Shown here: piece after piece, positions 52,868-60,607 of the stretch
Numbering within the stretch: position 1 is the stretch's first letter
Layout: the number at the start of each line of letters is the position of its first letter
Source of the DNA: Rhodocyclaceae bacterium
GTDB lineage: Bacteria > Pseudomonadota > Gammaproteobacteria > Burkholderiales > Rhodocyclaceae
Assembly (NCBI GenBank): GCA_028714035.1
Contig: JAQTNA010000001.1
Coordinates: forward strand, 124,001-188,000
Direction of reading: 5' to 3'
DNA length: 64,000 nucleotides
The notes under the pieces: model-generated
Told to the model about the DNA's origin: nothing
What the model saw: the letters and a program-made list of their open reading frames with translations, nothing else
Databases searched by the model: none
Translations under genes and position numbers: made by a program

Positions 52868-53541
52868 GAGCCCTCTCCGGGCACTCGACCCTTGGCGTGG
52901 GGCACGAAGACGATGGACGGGTTGGTCAGTTCCGGGTTTGCCATGTTGATGACCTGTCGTACGGGCTGGTCGCCGGGGCCGAGGGCCGGGGTCTTCAGGG
53001 TTCCGGCACGGAGCTCCGCGATGGGGCCCATGTCCAGCACCCGCATCAGGCAGGCCATGACGCAGTAGGGCTTCCTGCCGGCCTCGATCTCGTCCACGCA
53101 GAAGTTGCACTTCTTGATGATCTTCGCCAGGGGATCCCACTGGGGTGCGCCGTAGGGGCAGGCGGCCTCGCAGCGGCGGCAGCCTATGCACAGGCTGGAA
53201 TCAATATCCACGATGCCGTCCTTTTCCCGCTTCCAGATGGCGCCGGTGGGACAGGTGGGCAGACAGGCGGGTTCCGCGCAATGGTTGCAGCTCATGTTCA
53301 CCTTGTAGGCGTACACCTCCGGGTAGCGGCCACCCTCGATGCCCATGACGCGGCGCAGGCGCGGGCCGGCGGGCAGGCCGTTCTTGTCCTTGCAGGCGAT
53401 CTCGCAACTGCGGCAGCCGATGCAATCCACGTTGTGGTGGATGAAGCCCAACTGGCTCACCGGCTTCACCGGCTCGGCGGACTGGGCGATCTTGCGCCGC
53501 AGGGCCGCCTTCACCGCTTCCTTGTCGAGAGGCCGGGTCAT
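52864..53541 (-). CDS. Four-cluster Fe-S subunit (DmsB-like)
   Basis: A 225-residue ferredoxin-like subunit with Cys motifs CIGCRSCEIAC, CNHCAEPACLPTCPTG, CIGCRRCEAACPYG and CNFCVDEIEAGRKPYC. It passes electrons to or from the DmsA-like catalytic subunit. It has no signal peptide and would travel with the catalytic subunit through Tat. It starts one base after the stop of that gene; no NrfD-like anchor gene is present, unlike usual DmsABC sets. Confidence 0.9.
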   Translation of the reverse strand: MTRPLDKEAVKAALRRKIAQSAEPVKPVSQLGFIHHNVDCIGCRSCEIACKDKNGLPAGPRLRRVMGIEGGRYPEVYAYKVNMSCNHCAEPACLPTCPTGAIWKREKDGIVDIDSSLCIGCRRCEAACPYGAPQWDPLAKIIKKCNFCVDEIEAGRKPYCVMACLMRVLDMGPIAELRAGTLKTPALGPGDQPVRQVINMANPELTNPSIVFVPHAKGRVPGEGS

Positions 53542-53542
53542 G

Positions 53543-56086
53543 TCACCGGTCCCGCCGGAAGACGTGGGAACGGGCGGTGGACGTGATGTCCCAGCCCGGA
53601 CGGTGGTTCAGTTCGGTCTTCCTCACGTTGCACAGCACCGTGTTGTAGGCGAGGGCACCGGCGGGTGAAGGTTCGTCCTTGGTCAGGAAGTCCGGGTTGC
53701 CGGCCCGGTCCACGCCGTGTTCGTCCCGGTCCATCCAGGCGCCTTCGAACAATACCGCCACGCCCGGCATGCAGCGTTCGGTGACGTAGGCCGGCACCAC
53801 CACCCGGCCCCGGTCGTTCCACACCTCCACCATGTCCCCGGTCCGGATGCCCAGTCGTTCCGCATCCCGGGCGGCGAGGGTGACTTCCTGCTGGTAGGTC
53901 TCCCGGAGCCAGGGAATGTTGTGGAAGATGGAGTGGGTGCGCCAGCGCGGGTGGGGGCTGATCAGGTGGAAGGGGAAGTCCCGCGCCTTTTCATGGTTCA
54001 GCGACTCGAAGGGTTCCAGCCACTTGGGGATGGCGGGAATGGGGTAGCCGTACTGGGTTCGGCGCCAGTCCGTCACCTGGGCCAGGGTGGTGGAGAAGAT
54101 CTCGATCTTGCCCGAGGGGGTCTCGAAGGGCTTGCCACCCTCGATCTGCTCCCGAAAGGCCACGTGGGGGCGATCGAAGACGAACTTGTAGACGCCCCGT
54201 CTCTTGAATTCTTCCCAGTCCATGGCCACGCCCTGATTCTGCCGCACCTTCTGCCACCAGGCCGCCAGGTAGGCCTCATCCACCGGGTCCGGGTTTTCAA
54301 AATAGCCGCGGTCGGCCCGGGGGTTGTAGCGTTTGCCGAAGTCCTTGAGCGCCGGGTCGAGCTTCTCCAGGCGATAGGCCAGCTCGGTGAATACCTGAAA
54401 ATCGGTCCGGGATTCCCCCATGGGGGCGATGACCTTGGGGCGGTGGATGTAGTAGTGGCCCTTGTGCCAGGGCAGGGCCACGTCGTGGCGTTCGAAGTGG
54501 GTGGCGATGGGCAGCAGCACGTCGGCCCACTGGCCGGAGGGCGTGATGGTGGCATCCGCACAGACCACCAGTTCCAGCTTCCTGATGGCCTCGATTTCCT
54601 TGTTGATGTTGGTGAGCTGGTTGAACCAGTCCGAGCCGTGCCACCAGATGCCCCGGATGTCGGGGATGGTGCCGTCCTGGTCGTCGTTCCTGGGCCAGCA
54701 GCCTATCTCCTCGCGCTTCACGTTCGGGTAGTGGAGGACGCAATGGGCCCAGCGGTCGGACTTGATGGAGGCCCACCAGAGGTTGGCGTTCTCGTCATGG
54801 GGATAGGCGACGGTTTCCGCTCGCCAGCCCTTGCCCACCCCTTCCGCCGAGCCACCCAGCACGCCGATGTTGCCGGTCATGGCCTGGAGCGCCGCCGCCA
54901 TGCGGCTGTATTGCTCGCCGTGGCTGGCGCGGCCCGGCGCCCAGCTGGCCTTGAGCGCCGCCGGCCGGGTGGTGGCGTACATCTCGGCCAGCTTCCCGAT
55001 GTCGGACGCCGGCACGCCGCAGATCTTTTCGGCCCATTCCGGGGTCTTGGGCGTGGCGTCATACCGGCCGAGGATGTAGTCCCGGAAATTCTCCCGTCCC
55101 CTGGCCCAGTCCGGCATGCTGCCCTCGTCCATGCCCTGGCAGAAGCGCTGGATGAAACCCTGATCCTGCAACTCGTGGCTGAAGATGTGATGGGCCATGC
55201 CGGCCAGCATGGCGGCGTCGGTGTTCGGCCGGATGGGTATCCACCAGGCGTCGTAGCTGGCGGCGGAATCCGTGAATTGCGGGTCTACCACCACGAACTT
55301 GCAGCCCCGCTGTTTGGCCAGGCGCATGTAGTGGACGGTGTTGCCGCCGTGGAAGGTGTAGGCCGGGTTCCAGCCCCACAGGATGATCAGCTTGGAATGG
55401 GCGAAGGCGTCGTCCTCGTTGCCATCCTCCAGGGTGCCGAAGGTGGTGAGGCTGGAGAAGGCGGTGCCCTGGTAGCTGGGCACGGACCAGGAGTTGGTGC
55501 GGCAGCCGAACATGCCCAGGAAGCGGGCCAGGAGGCCCTCGATCTGGTCCGACTTGTGCAGCACGCCGAAGGAGGCGCCGGCATAGGCCTGGTCCAGCAT
55601 GGCGGTGGGACCGTACTTCCGCTTCAGATCCACCATCTTCCCGGCGATGAAATCCAGGGCCTCGTCCCAGCTCACGCGCTTGAACTTGCCCTCGCCCCGT
55701 TCGCCCACCCGCAGCATGGGGTAGAGCAGGCGCTCCGGCGAATAGAGCCGGGTGCGATAGGAGCGTCCCCTGAGACAGGCGCGCAACTGGGGCACCTGTT
55801 CGGTGTCCAGTCCGAACTCACCGCCTTCCTGGTAACGGCCGTCGTCCGAGGACAGGCGCACGATCACGTCGCCCTTCTTGTGGGCCACCAGCATGTGCCG
55901 GGAGCCGCAGTTGTGGTCGCAACTGGTGACCACGGTGCTGAGCTGGTCGTCCCGGTCGTAAGGCTCGCAGGCGAAGGCGTGGGCTTCGTGGGGGGCGAGA
56001 TCCAGGAGCGGCGTGAGTCCTCCCGTGATGCCCGCCGCGCCCACCGCCTTCAGGAAACTGCGCCGGTTCGGATTCAGGATGCTCAT
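53543..56086 (-). CDS. Tat-exported DmsA-like molybdopterin oxidoreductase
   Basis: An 847-residue molybdopterin enzyme with a Tat signal (NRRSFLKAVG). Fe-S site FS0 is C56-x3-C60-x3-H64-x39-C104; DmsA has Cys at the third position, here it is His. LRACLRGRSYRTRLYSPERLLYPM is DmsA-like. The Ser-rich SWSVPSYQG block is where DmsA places its Mo-binding Ser. Substrate unknown: DMSO, tetrathionate, other sulfur oxyanions and unrelated oxides are all possible. The set also holds a pentaheme cytochrome and chaperone gene. Confidence 0.9.
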   Translation of the reverse strand: MSILNPNRRSFLKAVGAAGITGGLTPLLDLAPHEAHAFACEPYDRDDQLSTVVTSCDHNCGSRHMLVAHKKGDVIVRLSSDDGRYQEGGEFGLDTEQVPQLRACLRGRSYRTRLYSPERLLYPMLRVGERGEGKFKRVSWDEALDFIAGKMVDLKRKYGPTAMLDQAYAGASFGVLHKSDQIEGLLARFLGMFGCRTNSWSVPSYQGTAFSSLTTFGTLEDGNEDDAFAHSKLIILWGWNPAYTFHGGNTVHYMRLAKQRGCKFVVVDPQFTDSAASYDAWWIPIRPNTDAAMLAGMAHHIFSHELQDQGFIQRFCQGMDEGSMPDWARGRENFRDYILGRYDATPKTPEWAEKICGVPASDIGKLAEMYATTRPAALKASWAPGRASHGEQYSRMAAALQAMTGNIGVLGGSAEGVGKGWRAETVAYPHDENANLWWASIKSDRWAHCVLHYPNVKREEIGCWPRNDDQDGTIPDIRGIWWHGSDWFNQLTNINKEIEAIRKLELVVCADATITPSGQWADVLLPIATHFERHDVALPWHKGHYYIHRPKVIAPMGESRTDFQVFTELAYRLEKLDPALKDFGKRYNPRADRGYFENPDPVDEAYLAAWWQKVRQNQGVAMDWEEFKRRGVYKFVFDRPHVAFREQIEGGKPFETPSGKIEIFSTTLAQVTDWRRTQYGYPIPAIPKWLEPFESLNHEKARDFPFHLISPHPRWRTHSIFHNIPWLRETYQQEVTLAARDAERLGIRTGDMVEVWNDRGRVVVPAYVTERCMPGVAVLFEGAWMDRDEHGVDRAGNPDFLTKDEPSPAGALAYNTVLCNVRKTELNHRPGWDITSTARSHVFRRDR

Positions 56087-56132
56087 CCCGGGAACCTCGG
56101 ATCATGCGGATGAATCTGGAAAAGCATTTTGA

Positions 56133-56252
56133 ACCGCCGAGGCGCAGAGGCACGGAGGAAAAGCGGGTGGCTGAAATTTTTTTCACTCGTAGCGGGAAAA
56201 CCGAAGTTTCCCCGACGAGTGGTTTTCTCCGCGCCTCTGCGCCTCTGCGGTG
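56133..56252. repeat. Large nested palindrome with octamer arms
   Basis: The outer arms are octamers GCGCAGAG and GCACGGAG on the left and their reverse complement (CTCCGCGCC, TCTGCGCCTCTGCGG) on the right. Inside are CACTCGT (56184-56190) with ACGAGTG, then GGGAAA with TTTCCC near the centre. It sits between the DmsA-like and cytochrome genes. A single arm is present at 3781-3808. Confidence 0.7.
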
Positions 56253-56273
56253 AAGCAAATGCCTTTTCCGGGC

Positions 56274-57086
56274 TCATTTTTTTTCGGACGGCTCAGGGAG
56301 GCGGAAACGGGCTTCGGATTCCGTGGGCCGCCCGCTGGCCCAGGCGGGTGTTTTCTCGGGCATGCCCGGCCAGGCATGGCGGGGGTAGGGGTAGTTGAGG
56401 CGATACCAGGCCCGGCCGCCGTGGCAACCGAAGCAGAGATCCCCTTTGCCTTTCGCCGCCGCTTCGATGGCGTCGGGCTTCAGGTAGGAAACCTGGTGCC
56501 GTCGGGTACGGATGGTGGCGTGGCAGCCGAGGCAGTCATCGTTGAACTTCCGCTTCGATTCAGGCCAGGCAGCGGGCAATCCCATGACCGGCCAGTTCAT
56601 CTGGCCGTGGCACTTGAGACAGATGGTTTCCGGGTTCACCCCCTTTCTCAGAGTGAACGCGGCATCGCCCTGGGCCGGCCCCGTGGCGGAAGTGCCGGGC
56701 GCCTGGTCCCGCGGGTCGTGGCCCTGGTGGCAGGTGTTGCAGGAAAGCCGCATGAGCTGCCGCGCCAAGGACGTGACCAGGTGGCGGCGATGGAAAGTAT
56801 CCTGTTCGCCCTGGTAAGTGGACAGTTGCTGGTACCAGGCGCGGGCCGTCCGGGAATCCCGGCCCGACGGCGACCGGGCGCGTACCCGGTCTTCCAGCAC
56901 TTCCCCGTGGCAGGCCAGGCAATCCGCGTCCCGGGCCGTTTCGATCGCCGGCTTGAAATGGAGGGGGCTGTATACCAGGCGCAGGTAGTCGGGCGTCCCG
57001 GCGGGGCCGGCGACGGGCAGGCTCCTGCCGAGCCAGAAGCCCAGGAGCCCGGCGACGACCAGGAGGATGAGGAAGGCTCGGCCCAT
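56274..57086 (-). CDS. Membrane-anchored pentaheme cytochrome c
   Basis: A 270-residue protein with an N-terminal membrane helix (AFLILLVVAGLLGFWLG) and five heme c motifs: CLACH, CNTCH, CLKCH, CLGCH and CFGCH. It probably carries electrons between the quinone pool or other cytochromes and the DmsA-like enzyme, standing in for the missing NrfD-type anchor. It is not a NapC/NirT by sequence. The ATG at 57086 begins the membrane helix; the 995-residue flavoprotein gene ends two bases upstream. Confidence 0.85.
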   Translation of the reverse strand: MGRAFLILLVVAGLLGFWLGRSLPVAGPAGTPDYLRLVYSPLHFKPAIETARDADCLACHGEVLEDRVRARSPSGRDSRTARAWYQQLSTYQGEQDTFHRRHLVTSLARQLMRLSCNTCHQGHDPRDQAPGTSATGPAQGDAAFTLRKGVNPETICLKCHGQMNWPVMGLPAAWPESKRKFNDDCLGCHATIRTRRHQVSYLKPDAIEAAAKGKGDLCFGCHGGRAWYRLNYPYPRHAWPGMPEKTPAWASGRPTESEARFRLPEPSEKK

Positions 57087-57087
57087 G

Positions 57088-60075
57088 TCAGGCGCTGACA
57101 CTTCCTCCCGGATGGGGCATGGACTGCCAGGGCCGGTCGGCCATCTGTCTGGCACAGGCCGGACAGAGTTCCCGATCCAGGTGCGCCGCCATGTGGGCGT
57201 GGGCCGGGGCCGTCAGGCGGGCCTTCACGAATGCCCGATGGGCGGGAGTCCGGGTCAGGCTGCCGCAGCGGGCGCAGGCCAGCAATGGCTGTTCACGCAC
57301 CACCGTGCCGGTGATGATCGTGCGCCGTACGCCGTCCCCGTCCCCGTCCTCGATGCGGATGGCGCCGGTCGGGCACACCTGGGCGCAGGCGCCGCAGCCG
57401 ATGCAGAGGCCCGAAGGCCGGCTGAAATCGAAGTAGGCCAGTCGGCCGGCCGTGGTGTCGGCCATGCGCAGGGCTTCCACGCCCATCTCGCTGCACGCGA
57501 GCTGGCACAGTCCGCAGCCGATGCAGACATCGCAACGCAGGCAGCGGCCGGCCTCGTCCCGGGCCATGGCATCCGTGAGTCCCTGCTCGATCTTGACGTA
57601 GCTGCCCAGGCGTTCCTCCACGTCCTTCTCGGGCATTTCGGCGCGCGGCAGGTGGCTGCGTTTCGGCGCCGCCACTTGTAGGGGGATGACCTCGGCGCGC
57701 ATCACGGGCTTGCCGGCCTCCGCCGCCATGGGCACGCCACGCAGCCAGGCGTCCATGGAGAAGGCGGCGATCTTGCCGGAACGGATGGCCTCCACGGCCG
57801 TGCGCGGGCCGTGGGCCACGTCGCCCCCGGCGAAGACGCCCGGCTCCTTCGTCATGAGCGAGCGGCGGTCGGTGACGATGAAGCCGCGGGTCACCTCCAA
57901 CTGGCTGCCTTCGATGCTGGTCAGGTCCGTGCCCTGGCCCACCGCCAGGATCACCTGGTCGCCCGGGAGCGCAAGCCGCCGCCCGGCGTCGAACTTCGGG
58001 TTGAAGCGCCCGGTGTCGTCGAAGACCCGGTCGCAGTGCTGGAAGAGGGTCTGGCCGTCCTCCTCGATGCTCATCGGACCCCAGCCCGGGTGCAGGATCA
58101 CCCCCTCTGCCACGGCGGTCTCGATCTCGTGGGGGCTCGCGGGCATTTCCCGGCGTTTTTCCAGGCAGACCATGTCCACCCTCTTCGCGCCCTGGCGCAT
58201 GGCGGTGAGCGCCACGTCAATGGCGACGTTGCCGCCGCCGATGACGACGACCCGGGGGCCGACCCGCAGGTCTTCGCCGCTCCTGACGGTGCGCAGGAAA
58301 TCAATGCCGCCCAGGACGAAGGGCTGGTGTACGCCCTCGATCGGGATGAAGCGGGACATCTGGGTGCCCAGGCCGAGGAACACGGCGTCAAACCTGGCCC
58401 GGAATTCGTCCAGGCTGCCCACCTTGGCGCCGGTCTGGATGGAGATGCCCAAGGCGGTGATCTGCTCCAGTTCCTTGTCCAGCAGTTCCGGCGGCAGGCG
58501 ATAGGCGGGGATGCCGTAGCGCAGCATGCCGCCGGCCTCGTCCTGGGCCTCGAAGATGTTCACCTCGTGGCCCAGGATGCGCAGGTAATAGGCGGCCGAG
58601 AGGCCGGCGGGGCCGGAACCGACGATGCCGACGCGCTTGCCGGAGGCCGGCGCCATCTCTGGCTTCGGGTAGCCGCCTGCGGCCAGGCAATGCTCCGCCG
58701 CCTTGGCCTTCATCGGCCGGATGAACACCGCCCCGTCGTTGCCGTTGCGCACGCAGGCCGACTCGCAAGGAGCGGGGCAGACCAGGCCGCAGGTCAGCGG
58801 CAGGGGGTTGTCGCGGGTGATGACCTGGATCGCCTTCGAGTAGTCGCCGTGGCCGATGTGGGCCATGAAGCTCGGAATGTCTATGTTGGCCGGGCAGGTG
58901 CTGTGGCAGGGCGCGGCGCGCCGCACGAGGCACAGGCCCTCGGTGCAGGATTCGCGCCGGACGTGGCTCTGCCATTGGTCGCGGAAATAGCGCAGCGAAC
59001 TGCCCAGGGGCCAGGCCGCGGCCAGACCCTGGGTGGCGAGTTCGAGCGCCAGTTCATCCAGTTCGGGGAGGTGCCGGGCCTGTCCCCGTCCCACCGTGAT
59101 TTCGGCCACCAGCCGGGCGCTGCGCGCCAGCAGGGCGCGTACCGGAGCCGGTTCGTCCCCGGACAACTGCCAGTAGCGGTAGAGGGCGCGGCGCGTCTGC
59201 TCCACGAGACAGACGCCCTCGGCCACCACCATCAGGCTGGACGGCGAGGGAGCGATGCCCGCGCTGGCAAGTGCCAGGGGCTGGCAGGACAGGTCGGCCT
59301 CGGACAGGGGCAGAAAGCCGCCCATGCCGCCATCGAAGACGAGTACGGCGTCGCGCCCCTCGACCTCGACGCCGCCGCCCCAGTCGTAGATCAGGCGCCT
59401 GAGCTTGTTGTTGCGGGACAACTCGATCAGGCCTCGCTGTTTGAGGCCCCGTTGCAGCGTCAGCAGTACCCGGTCGTTCTCCTGTCCTTGTCCCGCGAAC
59501 AGCCGTGCCACGCGGCACCATGTCTCGGGGGTGTGCATCAGGCGCGTGCCGTTGGCCGACTGCCCCTCGCCCCAGCAGCTGGGCAGGCTGTCACGGTGCA
59601 ATGCCACCTGTAGCCGCCGTCCGGCCGAGAAGCCGCGGGCGCGAATCACGTCCAGGACATTCAGCAGCCCGGCCTCGTGCCCGGCCAATTCCGGGGGGAG
59701 CCGCAGCTCCACCTTGTCCGTGCCGCGCAGGCCGGCGGCGATCAACAGGCCTTCGGCCAGGAGCCAGGGAGCAGCGTCAAGCAGCGAGGCGTTGGCGCGG
59801 GCGCGCGGGTCGGGGCCGGCCGCATCCACCACCAGTACCGAGGCGCCGTGGCCGCGCAGGAACTGGCGCCAGGCGTGGTACAGGGGCTCGCCGGCAAAGC
59901 CGCATTCGGCCAACCCGCCATCCTGCAAGACTTGCAGGCGCTGCAAGGGATTCATGGCCTGGGCGCGGGACAGGCCCGGCAGCGCGCCGGCGAGGGTCGG
60001 CGCCGGCGGGACGGCCCCGGCCAGGGCCGCGGCCCCGGCGTCCAGCCACGCCGGCAGCATCTGGAGTTCGCTCAT
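57088..60075 (-). CDS. Fusion flavoprotein: NuoF-like domain, GltD/DsrL-like domain, two Fe-S motifs
   Basis: A 995-residue protein. Residues about 1-400 follow the plan of NuoF (GLAECGFAGEPLYHAWRQF where NuoF has its FMN loop, LLAEGLLIAAGL, CLVEQTRRAL) but the glycine-rich loop and the CGKCxPC cluster motif are lost. Residues about 410-840 are GltD/DsrL-like with Cys CHSTCPANID, FAD site GIVGSGPAGLSAAY and NAD(P) site VVIGGGNVAIDVAL. Then come CLRCDVCIGCGLCQLAC and CIGCGACAQVCPTG, and a zinc-like Cys tail. It probably links NAD(P)H to the ferredoxin and molybdoenzyme beside it. Confidence 0.85.
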   Translation of the reverse strand: MSELQMLPAWLDAGAAALAGAVPPAPTLAGALPGLSRAQAMNPLQRLQVLQDGGLAECGFAGEPLYHAWRQFLRGHGASVLVVDAAGPDPRARANASLLDAAPWLLAEGLLIAAGLRGTDKVELRLPPELAGHEAGLLNVLDVIRARGFSAGRRLQVALHRDSLPSCWGEGQSANGTRLMHTPETWCRVARLFAGQGQENDRVLLTLQRGLKQRGLIELSRNNKLRRLIYDWGGGVEVEGRDAVLVFDGGMGGFLPLSEADLSCQPLALASAGIAPSPSSLMVVAEGVCLVEQTRRALYRYWQLSGDEPAPVRALLARSARLVAEITVGRGQARHLPELDELALELATQGLAAAWPLGSSLRYFRDQWQSHVRRESCTEGLCLVRRAAPCHSTCPANIDIPSFMAHIGHGDYSKAIQVITRDNPLPLTCGLVCPAPCESACVRNGNDGAVFIRPMKAKAAEHCLAAGGYPKPEMAPASGKRVGIVGSGPAGLSAAYYLRILGHEVNIFEAQDEAGGMLRYGIPAYRLPPELLDKELEQITALGISIQTGAKVGSLDEFRARFDAVFLGLGTQMSRFIPIEGVHQPFVLGGIDFLRTVRSGEDLRVGPRVVVIGGGNVAIDVALTAMRQGAKRVDMVCLEKRREMPASPHEIETAVAEGVILHPGWGPMSIEEDGQTLFQHCDRVFDDTGRFNPKFDAGRRLALPGDQVILAVGQGTDLTSIEGSQLEVTRGFIVTDRRSLMTKEPGVFAGGDVAHGPRTAVEAIRSGKIAAFSMDAWLRGVPMAAEAGKPVMRAEVIPLQVAAPKRSHLPRAEMPEKDVEERLGSYVKIEQGLTDAMARDEAGRCLRCDVCIGCGLCQLACSEMGVEALRMADTTAGRLAYFDFSRPSGLCIGCGACAQVCPTGAIRIEDGDGDGVRRTIITGTVVREQPLLACARCGSLTRTPAHRAFVKARLTAPAHAHMAAHLDRELCPACARQMADRPWQSMPHPGGSVSA

Positions 60076-60085
60076 GTTCGCTCCC

Positions 60086-60607
60086 CTAGACCGTGGGCAG
60101 GCCGAGGGATTCGGCGATGATTGTCCGGGCATAACGCTCCCGGCGCGGGTCCGGAGCCTCGTTGGCAACGCCGAAGGACAGGCAGCCGGTCACACACTTG
60201 GTGACGCAGGCCGGCTCCAAGCCGATGTCGAGCCGGTCCTTGCAGAAGTCGCACTTCACCACCTTGCGCGTGGCCGGATCCCACTGGGGTGTGCCCCAGG
60301 GACAGGCGCCGATGCAGCTCTTGCAGCCGACACAGAGACTGGCCTCGACGAAGACGATGCCGTCCTTCTCGCGGCGCTGCATGGCCCCCGTGGGGCAGGC
60401 CTTGGCGCACCAGGCTTCCTCGCACTGGAAGCAGGGCATGAAGACGAAGCGGATGCGCGGTCGGCCTTCCACGGCCACGGGGCCGACGGTGATGATCTTG
60501 CACGGGGCGGGGCCGGGCCCCAGGTTCTTGTTGGTCTTGCAGTGCACTTCACAGGCCTGGCAGCCGATGCAGTTGGCCTCGTCGTGGCGCAGGATGTACT
60601 TGCTCAT
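60086..60607 (-). CDS. Four-cluster ferredoxin subunit (HycB/CooF-like)
   Basis: A 173-residue soluble protein with four 4Fe-4S motifs: CIGCQACEVHC, CFQCEEAWCAKACPTG, CVGCKSCIGACPWG and CDFCKDRLDIGLEPAC. It has no signal peptide, so it is cytoplasmic, and it would connect the molybdoenzyme to the fusion flavoprotein. Its ATG overlaps the molybdoenzyme stop (60604-60607) and its end lies 10 bases before the flavoprotein start, so all three are one operon. Confidence 0.92.
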   Translation of the reverse strand: MSKYILRHDEANCIGCQACEVHCKTNKNLGPGPAPCKIITVGPVAVEGRPRIRFVFMPCFQCEEAWCAKACPTGAMQRREKDGIVFVEASLCVGCKSCIGACPWGTPQWDPATRKVVKCDFCKDRLDIGLEPACVTKCVTGCLSFGVANEAPDPRRERYARTIIAESLGLPTV

